Source of the DNA: Sepioteuthis lessoniana
Taxonomy: Eukaryota; Mollusca; Cephalopoda; Myopsida; Loliginidae
Length of the DNA stretch: 64,000 bases
Assembly (NCBI GenBank): GCA_963585895.1
Contig: OY757939.1
Coordinates: forward strand, 32,637,595 to 32,701,594
Direction: 5' to 3'
Shown: piece by piece, positions 20,501-32,189 of the stretch
How the letters are laid out: each line of letters opens with the position of its first letter
How positions within the stretch are numbered: the stretch's first letter is position 1
Program-made: the position numbers and the translations under genes
Notes under the pieces: generated by a model
Told to the model about the DNA's origin: nothing
The model's database searches: none
What the model saw: only the letters and a program-made list of their open reading frames with translations

Positions 20501-20759
20501 AGACTTTTTTCTTATGGTGTAATTCAATGTTTGCGTAATGTTTTGAATGTATAGAAATTATTACGTTTCCAAAATCAAAATCGCCTTTTAACCATGTTCA
20601 ATGAAAAGAATCAAGAGTCGAAGCCTTAAAAAGTAGAAAAATAGTTGAGGCGTCAATCTGCACGACCGAGTCGATCGTCTTTAAACAAAATCCCTTAGAA
20701 TACCCGTCAGGTGATCATTATGTGGTAGAAAGGGGGAAAATACGAGTCTTCTTTTCTGA

Positions 20760-20905
20760 CAAATCGACAGGGCTGACTGTATCTCCTGCAATGGGATAAG
20801 ACCCCCAAAAAGAGGAGTGCCCAATGTTTGACACTAAACTGCCATTACCCCCAGGTCCACCCTGTAAGGTCCTATCTATGGATTAAATAGATTTGTTTAA
20901 AGATT
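20760..20905 (+). repeat. Rep-F head fragment
   Basis: 'gggctgactgtatctcctgc', 'gataagaccccc' and 'ggtcctatctatggattaaa' match the Rep-F head. The interior array is missing. Confidence 0.6.
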
Positions 20906-21087
20906 CGAAAGAGCCGTGTCCAAAAGAAGAAAAAAAATAAGAAACAACTCAACAAAAAAAACTGCAATGTGCACGATTCCCTAACCTCTAGACAACAGAA
21001 AGCTCTTGACAGGTCGACATGCCGTTAAAATTAATCAATCGTTGTATATAATTTTTATTATTACTATGGGAATCTGATCTCTAGGAT

Positions 21088-21505
21088 AAAATAAAACAGG
21101 AATTCTTCCTAGTTGTACCCATTTCAGTACTATTGTATGGTTGCACCATCTGGATTCTTACGAAACGTTTTGAGAAAATGATAGATGGGAATTAAGCAAG
21201 AACGCTGCATGCTGTTTTGAACAAATCCTGAAAGCAGCAGCCTACAAAGCAATAGTTGTGTAACCACTTACTTCCCATCTCACAAGCTATACAAGATGGA
21301 AAAGTCATGCTGGACACTGCTGGTGTAGTAAAAAAAGAACTCACAAGTGACGTGACACACCAGTATTGGCTGACCAGCAAAAACTTACCTTCATCAGTTC
21401 TGTGCGGACAATGGGTTCTGTCTTGAGGACATTGATCGATAGAGACGTATGAAGAGAGAGAGGGTTAGGGTCAAGGGAATCAGTGCTGTCAGCACGTCTT
21501 GATGA
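21088..21505 (+). mobile_element. RTE-like LINE C-terminal fragment
   Basis: Frame-broken text corresponds to FFQ...LLYGCT.W, then the region around 'ccagtattggctgaccagc', ending 'gtgctgtcagcacgtcttga' and (GAT)n. It is the same 3' end as 26480-26925. Multiple stops. Confidence 0.6.
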
Positions 21506-21679
21506 TAATGATGATGATTTTCGTGCACCGCTATGTCTACCCTGTGCAGAACCAGTATCCCACTTCGAGTTCGTATCAGCAGCTTCACCCGTCCGCCTTT
21601 GTGTCTTCTCTTTAGTGCTTAACAAGGGATACTGTATTCCTGACGCCAGTACTTTCCATATTCTTTGCAAGTGTTTACT

Positions 21680-21780
21680 CACTTATATATATATATATAT
21701 ATATAACTTTCATGGTATTAAATATATAAAATCTAATATATATTTATTTATTATTATTATATATATGATTTAACTTAAGG

Positions 21781-21811
<31 letters not shown>

Positions 21812-21815
21812 ACCT
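21680..21815. repeat. (TA)n tracts
   Basis: (TA)n at 21683-21705 and 21782-21811 with AT-rich sequence between. Intron sequence. Confidence 0.95.
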
Positions 21816-21837
21816 CATTAAATCTGGTATATAAGAA

Positions 21838-22083
21838 ATTATGGTTTGATTTGGTTTCTTTGTTGTTAATGGCATATCCAACCTTTACGAGTGATGCTAA
21901 AGCCATCCTTGTAGAAGAACCGCAGTGATACTATTTAACCCATTGCTAGAAGTGGGGATAAGAGTTTTCATATATTTACTAAGAATATGAGTCCAAAAGT
22001 GAACGTAATACTGCGATTGGATTTCGAACTTTGTTACTCCGATGTCGCAGTCCAGTACGTTTGCCACTACGCCACGGGAACTC
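21838..22083 (-). mobile_element. SINE-E, full-length copy
   Basis: On the minus strand it begins 'gggagttcccgtggcgtagt', a tRNA-like box A, followed by box B-like 'gTTCGAAATCC' and 'acgttcacttttggactcat'. It ends 'ttaatggcatatcc' region reversed, i.e. 'ggttggatatgccattaac'. The end matches the Rep-F end, so the two families share a 3' tail. Confidence 0.78.
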
Positions 22084-22295
22084 CCTTCTACTTCAGTAAA
22101 TGGTCTGAATCATAGAAACAGAATTTTTCATACAATAATTTTGAAATATAAATAAACTTTTCTGATAATTTAATTCATCATCTTACGCGCAAGAAAAATA
22201 TTTTTTTAAAGTAAAAATAAGCAATGCAGCTATAGGTTTAAGAAAATTTACATAAAATTCTTATCCAAATATAAACTAGATTTAATCTCAGAATT

Positions 22296-22532
22296 TTTCG
22301 CCAATGGACCGGATGATCGGGGTTCCATCCCAGGTCGAGTCATACCAAAGACTCAAAAAATGGTACTTGGTGCCGCCTTCTTTAGCACTCAGCATTATAA
22401 GGTACGGATCACGGGTAAAGTGGAGTAATACAGGGAATAGAGTAGCGCCCTCTCCTACACCTCGGTGTAGTAGCTATTGAAAAGGGAGCCTTCGGGTCAC
22501 CCTCGACTGTGGTCGACCAACTTACTTTACTA
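22296..22532 (+). mobile_element. SINE-A copy 4
   Basis: Plus orientation. tRNA-like head with 'ggttccatcccaggtcgagt', body 'ccaaagactcaaaaaatggt', and end 'cgggtcaccctcgactgtgg'. Intronic in gene 2. Confidence 0.85.
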
Positions 22533-22864
22533 GATGACCTGTGAAACTATAGTAACGGTGGTCCATGATGATATTGATGCTTCTGTTTAGGAAGGAGGAA
22601 AGCATTCTAGTTAGCATTTTATAGTTATTTTCATTAAATTAAGAATTCGAAGGATTAAGATAATGAGCCACCATCAGATACCGTTTAGTGTCATATCTAT
22701 ATCATCCCTTTTTTGTGGGGGAGGGACGTTTTTACTGTTTTGCAGGGGATACATTTTTAGCTCTATTTATCTAAGAGAATATCAAGAGAAATGACCATTT
22801 TTTTTATCAGTTGGATTATTTCTCATATCAATGCTGTTTATTTTATCTATTTATTTACAACATT

Positions 22865-23515
22865 TCAGCTAGCCCAGTCGGCTGCAGCTGTAGAATACAC
22901 CGACTGCTTCTTTGCAGAGGGATACGACGCCTCCCTGTTGTTGATTTAGAGAGTTCTTTTATCGAACAGCACACTCCCAATCAAGTTTAGGCCCAGTCGG
23001 CTGGGACTAGAGACTGCATCTGTATCGAGTAAGACCCCCACCAACGAGTGTCCTGGATATGACATTAAACAATATGATGGTGAGGCTCCAGTAATGCTAG
23101 AGCTTTGGGGAATGCAGAGTACCCCTTCATTGCTATAGTTTCCAAGTCCACTCTGACCAGGAGTGGTAGCACCTGAAAGGGTTCTATCTATGGGTCAAAT
23201 AGAACTATTTGACATTTAAACTGAGTGCAAACAAATGACTTTTGCTAAATTGAATTATTTGAAATAGAACTGTTTCACCCTTTAACAGTGTGTTAACACT
23301 GATGTTTAATTGAATTGTTTGTGATACATAGCAATATTTGGAACGATTTAACTTTGTTGACTTATGCTAAATTGAATAGATAAAACTAAAACTGTGTGTA
23401 TCTACAAAATCTGTTTACAAATCATACTTAATATGTATGTAAAAACAGGATTTGACATTAAATAACCAACAATGGTTGCTATGCCATAAAACCAAACCAA
23501 ATCGAACATATAATT
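22865..23515 (+). repeat. Rep-F, full copy with duplicated left end
   Basis: The left end 'gcccagtcggctg' appears twice (about 22877 and 22990). Head to about 23210, then AT-rich units ('gtgtgcaaacaaatga', 'aattgaattgtttg'), and the end 'ggatttgacattaaataacc' plus 'gttgctatgccataaaacc'. It is the best model of the element. Confidence 0.78.
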
Positions 23516-23539
23516 TTTTTTATCTTTTATATAGAGGAA

Positions 23540-23960
23540 TTATATTATAAATTGAATTACCATGACCAGAAATTCCGACAAGCACTGCGCGCAATATACG
23601 GAACCACTGGACAGTTGTTTTGACCCTGCCCACGCGGTCATGATTACGCGGATGCGTATCTCCAATCCTTTTGGGAAGACGTAACCCTGGAGGTGACCGT
23701 GTCCTCTGTAAGAGTACTGATGTAACTACAAGACACTTCAGGTTAATTGGCCGCGCATTTACCATCACTAGTTAATTTGGCATAGCTTGTGTGAAATTTG
23801 GACCAGTAGATCAGTGGTAGAATTTTGGCTCTGCCTTCTGTGGTCGCTGGTTCGATCTCCAGTGGGGGAAATAACGGTTGATGATTCCTGATAAGTGTTT
23901 CCGTATGTCGCTAGTAGTGCTTTGCCAGATTTTCTGGTCATGGTAATTCAACAAACCAAA
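23540..23960. mobile_element. Inverted pair of SINE-G copies, one with tRNA-like head
   Basis: 23806-23955 (+) begins 'ccagtagatcagtggtagaa' (box A) and has 'gctggttcgatctccagtgg' (box B). It ends 'ccagattttctggtcatggt'. 23545-23625 is the same 3' part in the opposite direction ('ccatgaccagaaattccgac'). Confidence 0.7.
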
Positions 23961-24099
23961 CATTTCAGCTGTCTGCTCTATTCTGATATCTTTAGATTTA
24001 TTCAACTAGTTGTTGCTATTGTCCATTACAACGACGTAGCTTTTATACTTCTACATTACAAATGGAAATAATTTTCTTATGCTTCTTTTTAAATTTTAG

Positions 24100-24446
24100 C
24101 TCCTGTGTGTAAAAAATGTTCCATACCTGCAACTGACCTTATGTTTCTTGTTGATGACTCCGACAGTTTAAAACCTCCCGACTTCATGAGAGAACTCATG
24201 TTTATCAATCAACTGATCAGCTTCTTCGACCTGAGCCCCAATAGTTACCAAGTGGGTGTGTCCACTTTCTCCACAGATGTTCACACTTACCTGGAATTAG
24301 GTAGTAGCAGCGACAAAGCTCAAATAAAATCGATTATAAGTGGAATTAAACAGTCCCGAGGAATGACATTTCTTGGGAAAGCCTTGGGGAACATTTTCTC
24401 CCAAATACTCTCTGCTAATGGAAGAAACCGCCCAGGAGTCAGACAG
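24100..24446 (+). CDS. Gene 2, exon for first half of VWA domain 2
   Basis: The acceptor is 'tttaaattttag' and the start is phase 1 (CT CCT GTG TGT AAA AAA TGT). The donor gtaagt follows CAG at 24446, phase 0. It encodes 115 residues: Cys-rich entry SPVCKKCSIPATD, MIDAS strand LMFLVDDSDSLKPPDF, FFDLSPNSYQVGVSTFSTD, and Thr motif RGMTFLGKAL. It is very close in sequence to 16059-16402, which points to a recent internal domain duplication. The two Cys before the domain (VCKKC) may add a linker disulfide. Confidence 0.92.
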
Positions 24447-24639
24447 GTAAGTTATTAATCTACTAATGTTTTAAAATGATCGGCTACCACAATCAGTGAA
24501 CTTGGTGCCCAGTTATGTGAGCTATAACAGGGGGTCAATCACAAGAACTCTCGCGGTTGGTGCAAGCAACAGTCACACACGAGATTTTAGGATTTTTTGA
24601 AGAGTCAAGCACTTAGTCTATCATATTGGTTATGGTCGT

Positions 24640-24800
24640 TGGAAATTAAATTAGCGACCGGGACGAATAAATGGGGCAGACTGGTTTCTTTAACCTTGAT
24701 AAACCAACCAGTCAAAGAGAATTAAACTCAAAACAGCTTTACTCCGCTTAAAAATTGACCTTCTATCGTATCCTGCTCGGTACAAAGGGGCTTCGTAAGT
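24640..24800 (+). mobile_element. SINE-C partial copy
   Basis: 'gggcagactggtttctttaa', 'aaccaaccagtc' and 'cttaaaaattgaccttctat' match the SINE-C body. The tRNA-like head is missing or very diverged. Confidence 0.6.
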
Positions 24801-25338
24801 ACATACCAGAAGTGAGAAAAATAACGACCCAAATTTCCGGTCAAGCCAAACCGCCAACGCTTGGTTATTCTTTTATCAACTATACGTTTTTTTAGTTTTT
24901 GATATCGATCAGTGGTGAGTTACAGCATTGATAATAACATAAGTGGGATTTTTATGTGGCTACGTGTCTGACAATTTTATATGATGTGAACTTGTCATCA
25001 TTTTGTCGTCTCGTCCCTGTCTCTACCATCCTTCTTTGATACCCTATAACGTCACATTAATAAAGTGATACGTTTAAAAGATAATACCCCTTATTTATTT
25101 TCAAAGCCACAACAAACAAAGGGAGTACAATAACCATAATAGTTTCACAATGCTGTGTCATTGGATGACACGACTGATCTCCTTATCAGCCCACGTTGTG
25201 TTTTTTTGATCCAGAAAGCAGATCAATTGCTAATCAGAGTCGCCAGTCGATGAGTGGATGGATGAGAATGCACAATTAAGAAAGTGAAAAAAGTCGATGC
25301 CAATGAACAGAGAACAGAATACGAATTTGTAACAATAA
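24800..25338. other. Intron sequence, no feature
   Basis: AT-rich intron of gene 2. No repeat family or coding signal recognised. Confidence 0.5.
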
Positions 25339-25340
25339 TA

Positions 25341-25455
25341 ATATTTACTTTTAAAAAGCTTTCTTTAAGAATAGTACATATATTCACCTATCTCAAGGGT
25401 TGGAATGGGTAAATATATGTACTAGTCTTAAAGAAACTTTTTTAAAAGTAAATAT
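25341..25455. repeat. Foldback sequence, 49-bp arms
   Basis: The left arm 25341-25389 ('atatttacttttaaaaagct' ...) is inverted at 25407-25455 (... 'ttttttaaaagtaaatat') with only about four mismatches. The loop is about 17 bases. It could be a palindromic MITE remnant, and if transcribed within the intron it would make a long hairpin. Confidence 0.85.
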
Positions 25456-25479
25456 CAAGTTCTCTGCTTCACTTGTTTC

Positions 25480-25775
25480 CTTAATAGCCTGGTATAAGGT
25501 GATTTTACAAGCCATGTATCATGTTAATTTCTCCTCGCTTTTTTACTTTCGCGAGTCTGGTACAAGGGCGTCTCAAAGTATCATAGTATCTGAGTTTCTC
25601 CTAGCTCCTTTACTTTTCTATACCTGGGACAGTTTGGTGTAAGGCCATCTCGAAGTATTGTATTATCTCACGCTTTCTCAGCCTCTCTCAAAGTATTGTA
25701 TTATCTTAGTTCTCTTCGCTTTTCTATAGCAAGGGTAGTCTGGTAAAAGGTCAAAACTCAGAGTATTATGGAGTC
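25480..25775. repeat. Degenerate tandem repeat, roughly 85-100 bp unit
   Basis: The words 'gtctggtacaagg' / 'tttggtgtaaggcc' / 'gtctggtaaaaggtc', 'caaagtat.gtattatct' and 'ctcttcgcttttcta' recur three to four times. Not recognised as a known element. Confidence 0.6.
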
Positions 25776-26475
25776 TGTTTGCCGGTTCACGTTTGTTCCT
25801 AATTTGGATTTCAATAATAAATTCCACCGTCTCGATTTGCCTCCCTCTTTTGGTGTCAAATTTCCTCTCATTTTTACCCAGAGGGGCGGTCTTCCTTAAT
25901 TTGGAATTGCTACTAATTTCTACTCACGTGACATTACGTCAGAAACTTTTTGAAACAATTTTCCACATTTGAATTTTAAGAAAAAATGTTATTCCTGAAT
26001 TTTCGTTCTCAGGCAGCCCATCTGGACGTTCGCCTAACACTGTTTCGTCAACATAACAGTTTGACTGCTTTTCCTCCTGTTCTTTCAGTTAAAAACAATA
26101 TTTTTCTTTTCCCTTCCTCATGAAATTATACCTTTTTTACTGTTCCTTTTAAAATACATTTTCGTTAATTTTCACTGTCGTTATTTACTAACATTATTCT
26201 TCTAAAATCCAAATCGGTCGAATCTTATTTTTTCCAATTTATAAATTTATTCGACAAGGTCTCCGATTCACCGGGTTATAGTGTTAGTGGTATGGCAGTT
26301 GAGGTTGAACCTTATCACCAATAACATCTATATTGCTGTGTACAACAAATTCAGTTCGTGAAACTTTACATATTAACTAAAATGCATACCAAGATGCCAG
26401 TTATTCTTTGCTGTATTCTACCTGATCTTTGAAATTTTAAGGAAGATGCCAATGATGATATGGGATTAATGCTTC
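25776..26475. other. Intron sequence, no feature
   Basis: AT-rich, with no exon, splice-bounded frame or repeat recognised. Confidence 0.45.
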
Positions 26476-26479
26476 TGTT

Positions 26480-26925
26480 GTCGCTAAGGAAATAAAACTG
26501 GAATTCTTCCAAGCTGTGGCCGTGTTGGCGTTGCTGAATAGTTACACCACATGGACTCTAAAGAAACGCAGAGAGAAAAATCTTGAATTACATAAGAATT
26601 CAGCATGCTATTTTGAACAAATTCTGGAAGTAGCACCCTACAAAATAGCAGCTGTACAGCCACTTACCTCCCATCTCTCAAACCATCCAAGTAAGAGAAA
26701 CGAAACATGTTGGCTTTTGCTGGAAAAGCAAGGACAAACTCATAAGCAACGTTATTCTGTGGACGCACCAATGTTGGCAGACCAGCAAAGACTTACATAC
26801 ATCAGCTCTATGCAGACACTGGACGCAGTCAAGAGGACCTGCCAAAAGAGTTGACCGACAGGGACAGATAGTAAAAAAGAGTCAAGGGATCCGTGATGTC
26901 AGCACGACTAGATAATGATGATAAA
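26480..26925 (+). mobile_element. RTE-like LINE C-terminal fragment, longest open copy
   Basis: A frame of 112 codons starts in AVLALLNSYTTWTLKKRREK and passes LTSHLSNHPSKRNETCWLL and QRLTYISSMQTLDAVKRTCQ. It corresponds to the end of a reverse-transcriptase polyprotein followed by 'gtcagcacgactagataat' and (GAT)n. An in-frame copy this long is unusual here, but the 5' part is missing, so it is a truncated insertion and not a host gene. Confidence 0.68.
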
Positions 26926-27614
26926 TTAATACCATTACAAGCATTTACCAACCATCTTCCTCGGAATAAGTTGAGTGAAATCTAACTTCCCCTAGATAGC
27001 CACGAATGTATATTTTTACTGCAAAGGCACGGTAGGTTACAAATAAAACAAGGAAAGAAAAGAAGGAAAGAAACACCGACACCATGTCTATCTTCCGACC
27101 TTTTCCATCAAATTTCAATAAGACCTTACTTTTCCAACACCTACCTACCTTATAAGAAGTGTAAGATACGCGTCTCGGGAAAAGTGAAGAATAATATTTG
27201 TATATCCATAAAAGAGGAAAGAAAGAAAAGGGAATAAAGAATAGCAACACGTATGCTTTCCGACCTTGTCCACCCGATACACCACTCTCTGTAAGACTTT
27301 ACTCCTTCATCCCTACTGTTCAGACAAAGGAATAAATCCATTTATCACTCAAATCATGGTTAAAAAATCAGTCTGACCTACTATTTACTACATAGTTAGA
27401 TTCATACCTTTCTCAAGGGTGTTAGCATGATATGAAATGCAAACAGTCTCGAGAAGGCATGTCCATTTTCTACAACGATAACCGTTACACCGTAAAAAAG
27501 AAAAGAAAGAATAATATATTGCCCAAATGCTTGCTCTCATTAGCTGTATATCATGGAAGCCTAACCCTGAAGTTCTGAAGCAATTATCAAGTCATTACAT
27601 GTTATTGTTTGTTT

Positions 27615-27895
27615 GTTTGTTTGTTTGGACTTTATGGCATATTAACCTTTGTGGATTATTCAATGCTAAATCCATTATATACAAATAAGACCCTATCAAG
27701 TGCTACTACTCCGGGCTAGAGTGGACCTGGAAGCGATGACAATGAAGGGATGCTCCGCATTCCCGAAAGCTCCAGCATTACTGGAACTTCACCATCAGGT
27801 TGTTTAGTGTCATATCCAGGACACTTGGGGGGGGGGGAACTTACTCGTCCGCAGAAATGCAGTCAGTGTATTCTATAGCCCCAGCCGACTGTGCA
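27615..27895 (-). repeat. Rep-F copy, minus orientation
   Basis: The end 'tttatggcatattaaccttt' is at 27630. The head, with 'gcagtcagtgtattctatag' and 'ccccagccgactg', is at 27855-27893. The AT-rich array is nearly absent. Confidence 0.72.
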
Positions 27896-28164
27896 AATTA
27901 CATACTATTGCTGCGATTTCATGATCTTTTTAAATCTTTCAGCTTGTCAGTTGTCTGCAACTCTATGTTTAAAGGAGCCTTCAGGTATTCCTAAAGGTAA
28001 TAATCACATGGGAATAGATATGTTTTATCTATTAAATTAGCTTGGTCTTATACTGTACTGAACATATTCTTTATTTACAAAAAAATTAGATCATGTTGAA
28101 TTTTTATGCAAAATACAAAATTGTTGATAATGATCCTTGTGATATTTTGAAACAGTTTCTGATC

Positions 28165-28320
28165 TTTTATTTCTTGGTTTCTTGATTTAACGGCATATCA
28201 ACCTTCGTGAGTTATTTAATACCAAAGCCATCTTCATAGAGCAGCAATGATACTATTAAACTCTTAGCTGGAAGTGGGTAAGGAGAGTTCATACTATTCC
28301 CATTCATGTAGCGTTGGATT
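28165..28320 (-). mobile_element. SINE-E partial copy
   Basis: 'taacggcatatcaacc', 'atttaataccaaagccatct' and 'gcagcaatgatactatt' match the full SINE-E at 21838-22083. A further piece with 'aaagtgaacgtaacagcgcg' and box-B-like 'gattcgaac' lies at 28848-28885, so about 520 bp seem to be inserted in this copy. Confidence 0.65.
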
Positions 28321-28845
28321 GACCTTTACTCAATGTTGTCGACCACATGTTGTTCGACTGTTGACAGTTCATTGAGCAGTGTGGCAAAGTTGTCCTTGAG
28401 CCAGATTATTGTTTTGTTGTAGAGGAATTGTAGTTGTTCTGAGTGGTTCACTCTTGACTCCCACACACCTCTCTTGCTTTGGTATTTGAGGTCATTAGAA
28501 TCTACAAGTGTCTGTGATTCAGTCACTGTTATCAGCCACCATTTCTTTTTGAGTCCTCTGCATCACTGTCAGAGAAGTTGACGGAATGTTTTGTATTTGG
28601 TTTTTGCAGACATGCTATTCCTAACTAGGTTCCTGTTGTTAATAAGTTCTTCCATTAGTTTCCATCGAACTAATCTTCATGCTTTCTTACTACAGTGCCA
28701 AGTTTTCTCTTTGAATATCTTGTACATGATTCATTTGAAGGTGTTCTACTTCCTGTTGGAACGAAATTTCGACTAGCATGTCATTTTGCGAGGTCCGTAG
28801 GTCATTCCTGACACCGTTGGTTCCAAGATTTCCCAAGGATATTAG
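28321..28845 (-). other. Insert with a short minus-strand open frame
   Basis: A 66-codon minus frame (28526-28326) reads LKYQSKRGVWESRVNHSEQL and ends LSTVEQHVVDNIE. I do not recognise it. It has normal-looking amino-acid composition in contrast to repeat-derived frames. It lies between two halves of a SINE-E, so it is probably part of an inserted element. Confidence 0.3.
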
Positions 28846-29084
28846 TCTGAAAGTGAACGTAACAGCGCGACTGGGATTCGAACAAAAATGATTGTCTTCC
28901 CTTGGATAGGGGGTGCGGCTCCCCATGTCACGAGTCCGTTGGCCACTTGAGATTTCAGATCCCTAATGCTTTCTCATCTTGTCTTCGTTCTTTAAAAGAT
29001 CAAATCCTTCCAATATTGAGTCCTTATTTCTGTTCGTTGGTATTACTAAAGACCGTTGTCTCCAACTTCACCTCGCCATGTCTT

Positions 29085-29745
29085 GCTTATGACAGTATAC
29101 TACATCTTGGTCTGGGGTTTGGGGAATGTGGAATACACCTTCATTACCATTACTCTCAGGTCCACTCTTAATCAAAGTGGTAGTTCCTGTATCATGAGTT
29201 ATTTGAAACCATACAGCTGTATGCAAATGATTATGATTAATAGTATTTTTAATGTTAAATAGAAATGCTTGAAACTATTTAACTGAATACATACAAATGA
29301 TTATTATTAAATAGGATTGTTAGCATTAGACACCAACACGTAAAACCATTTAACTGTGCGTAAACAAATGATTAATATTAAATAGAATTATTGGTGTTAA
29401 ATAGCAATACTTGAAACCGTTTAACTGTGTGCAAATAAATGATTAATATAAAATAGAATTATTAGTATTAGATAACAATACTTGAAACCATTTAACTATG
29501 CGCAAATGAATGTTTGATATTAAATAAAATCATTACTATAAGAACAAAATACTTGAAATCCTTTAACTGTGTGCAAACAAATTGATTCTGGCTCGTTTTA
29601 AAATAATGTTACCGCCAAACTATTCGCTTACAAATATGTGCGAGAGGTGTGTGTACCCGCACGCTCGCGTATGAATAGGATTTGGTGTTAAATAACCCAA
29701 AAGGATTGATATGCCATAAAACACAACAAACCAATTCATCTCGCC
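29085..29745 (+). repeat. Rep-F copy, plus orientation
   Basis: Partial head near 29100-29190 ('tttggggaatgtggaataca', 'tctcaggtccactctt'). Then an array of units about 60-70 bp with 'cttgaaaccatttaactgtg' and 'caaatgattaatattaaat' to 29600, and the end 'ggatttggtgttaaataacc' to 29745. Confidence 0.75.
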
Positions 29746-30130
29746 AAGAAAACTATCATGGAAAGTAAAACTTTTACGTTAACCTTTTTTGTTTCTCGTT
29801 TCATATTCTGTTCTTGGAACAATGTGTGTCATTTATTTCTTTTGGGACACGTGTTAATTGTTGTACCATATTGTTATATGTACACATTGAATGCTTTAAT
29901 TGGGTATATGAATTTATCCTGTCATTCCTTGGTGTATCAATGGATATGCTAATGCTATGACTAGAACTTTGTGAGTAGAAAACGATTAAACATCTTCCTT
30001 CGCACCAAACAGGGGTCTATAATAACCTCCCCATATTACCTTCAATCGAAGGTTATGAGGAAACCTTTGCATCCACTATTGAAAGGTTTGTACACTGATT
30101 CTTTTTTGTTTTTGTTTTTTTTTTTTTTAG

Positions 30131-30368
30131 GTCGTCGTAATTATCACTGATGGAAATACAATCGACACCGAATGGACTTTGAAAATAGCGGAAAAATTCT
30201 CTTCAATGAAAATCGAGGTTTTCGCAGTTGGTATTGGCAGCCATTTAGACAAGAATTTCCTTCAACGCATTGTCAGTACTCCACAAAATATGTTCCTAGT
30301 TAATACCTTTGAAGCCCTCAAGTCTTTGGCGAGTTCTGTGAGAAAAGTCGTTTGCAAAGATACCTCAA
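30131..30368 (+). CDS. Gene 2, exon for second half of VWA domain 2
   Basis: The acceptor is a long T tract ending 'ttttttttag'. The start is phase 0 and the donor gtgagt (30369) is phase 1. It encodes 79 residues: VVVIITDGNTIDTEWTLK with the third MIDAS Asp, IEVFAVGIGSHLDK, and the closing Cys VVCKDTS. Its length is the same as 19834-20071. The last base A joins to GT of 36131 to give Ser. The preceding intron (24447-30130) is 5.7 kb and full of repeats. Confidence 0.92.
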
Positions 30369-30654
30369 GTGAGTTTTTGCCGATATTTTCTATTCATTCT
30401 TAACTAGCTACATTATTACATCATAGGTCCTCAAACGAAAAAATTCAAATCTAAATCTAAATTTCACTGTTTAATTTAAAACAACCAACCAATATTAAAG
30501 TCGAATATGACATATTCAATGCGTTATATATCAAATAATATATACGACACTTATTAAGGCAAAACTTAGCAGTCCGGCAATTGGGATTTGTTCGAGAGCC
30601 CAATGTATCAAGAAGCCTTAATGAACAAAGTTCTTCAAATAAATCATTGTTTTA

Positions 30655-30787
30655 ACAGTACAAATCTTTACTTTTTATTAATAGTATCAGCTTAATATGT
30701 TCATTACACGGACACCACATGCAGTCCAATGACCTGTTGAGAGTGAAAGCCGACAGAGACGAATAGCGTTCTATCAAATCGACTTCA

Positions 30788-30825
<38 letters not shown>
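30655..30825. repeat. AT-rich intron with (TA)n
   Basis: (TA)n at 30788-30824 directly abuts SINE-A copy 5. Confidence 0.8.
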
Positions 30826-30826
<1 letters not shown>

Positions 30827-31052
30827 TTGGCGACCGTAGTCGAGGGCGACCCGACGGTTCCATATTCAATAGCTACTACACCGAGGTGTAGGTAGGGGAG
30901 AGCGCTACTCCTTTCCCTGAATTGTTCCACTTTACTGTTGATACGTACCTTATATTGCTGAGTGTTAAGCAAGGTGGTATTAAGTACCATTTTTAAAGTC
31001 TTTGGTATGACGCAACCTGGGATTGAACTCAGGTATCCCAGACCATTGACGA
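30824..31052 (-). mobile_element. SINE-A copy 5
   Basis: 'gttggcgaccgtagtcgagg' at the left and the tRNA-like head 'gattgaactcaggtatccca' at the right. Inserted at the end of (TA)n. A decayed tRNA-like sequence ('ccgggatcgaaacccgtcaa') follows at 31137. Confidence 0.85.
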
Positions 31053-31519
31053 AGAAGTCGATCTGATATATATAGTCATCCGTAGACAGACTGTTTCGTT
31101 GTATCACAACTCTTCAGTTCAGTGTGACGCTCCCAGCCGGGATCGAAACCCGTCAAACTTTACGTCAGGCTGATAACATAGCCCTAAACCAAGCCTGTGA
31201 CTCAATGTCTGCTTGGGAATTAACGCATATGTATTAACTTTCGTTTGTTTACATTTTGCACAATCGGGTGCCGATGTGCTTAATTCGTTAGAATAGCTTT
31301 ACATAACGCGAGTAGCATCCGTTAATTCCTTCGCCAAAGTGCTCAAACCCCACTTCGGGGAGCGTATATTATATAGTTTGCTGAATCTATAAATAAAAAG
31401 AATGCTCAATATCGGCGATAGAGCATATATAGCATTGACAGGATTTATTTAGGCTTATGGAGAGACAATCAGCGGCGTTTAATGATTTCCAGTTTCTCTA
31501 CTGTGCAATCATTGGACCA

Positions 31520-31650
31520 AGACTTGACCCACATATAGAACCCTAACAGGTACTACCACACCGAGTCAAAGTGGAACTGGGAGTAATGACTATGAAGACA
31601 TTTCAGAACTTCAGAACTGGAACCTCACAAATTAACGCAGTTTAGCGTGA
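31520..31650 (-). repeat. Rep-F head fragment
   Basis: 'aaccctaacaggtactacca' and 'ggaactgggagtaatgac' match the Rep-F head. Confidence 0.55.
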
Positions 31651-32189
31651 CACCCACCACACTCAAATTATTTCTATTTACTTTTGACATAACGCTAAAT
31701 CATTTGACCTCAAGAAATTTGAAACATCTTGATGTGATCTCTAGTCTATCAGTTGACCTTAATTTCATTGAGAAATGAAGTAGAAAATTACTTGTATCCT
31801 TCAACTGCTGTTATCAGCATTCAAACTCTATTGATCTCTCATTATTCTAGGATTCAATCGATAAACAAACTGTTACATCTTCAGAGACATATATCGAGAT
31901 ATGAAGAGACAACAGATTTTCTCAAAGTGGTCTATAGCGGAAATGTAGAACAGGTTCCCTTCACGTTGTATTTAAAGGAAAATAAATGAATCTGAACGAG
32001 ATATCGAAAGGTTTTCAAGAAGGTTTTGTGCAGCCAGAATAAAGGGTACCTTTATGCTGCAAGTCTCGTAGGAAGGAAGAAATAGTCATCGAGTTGAGAA
32101 AGAATCACAACAGCTAAATGTCAGAGCGGTATATGCGTGGCTGTAGACATGGCAAATATTGATCTGCTGATTTTAGAACAAGAGTGGAT

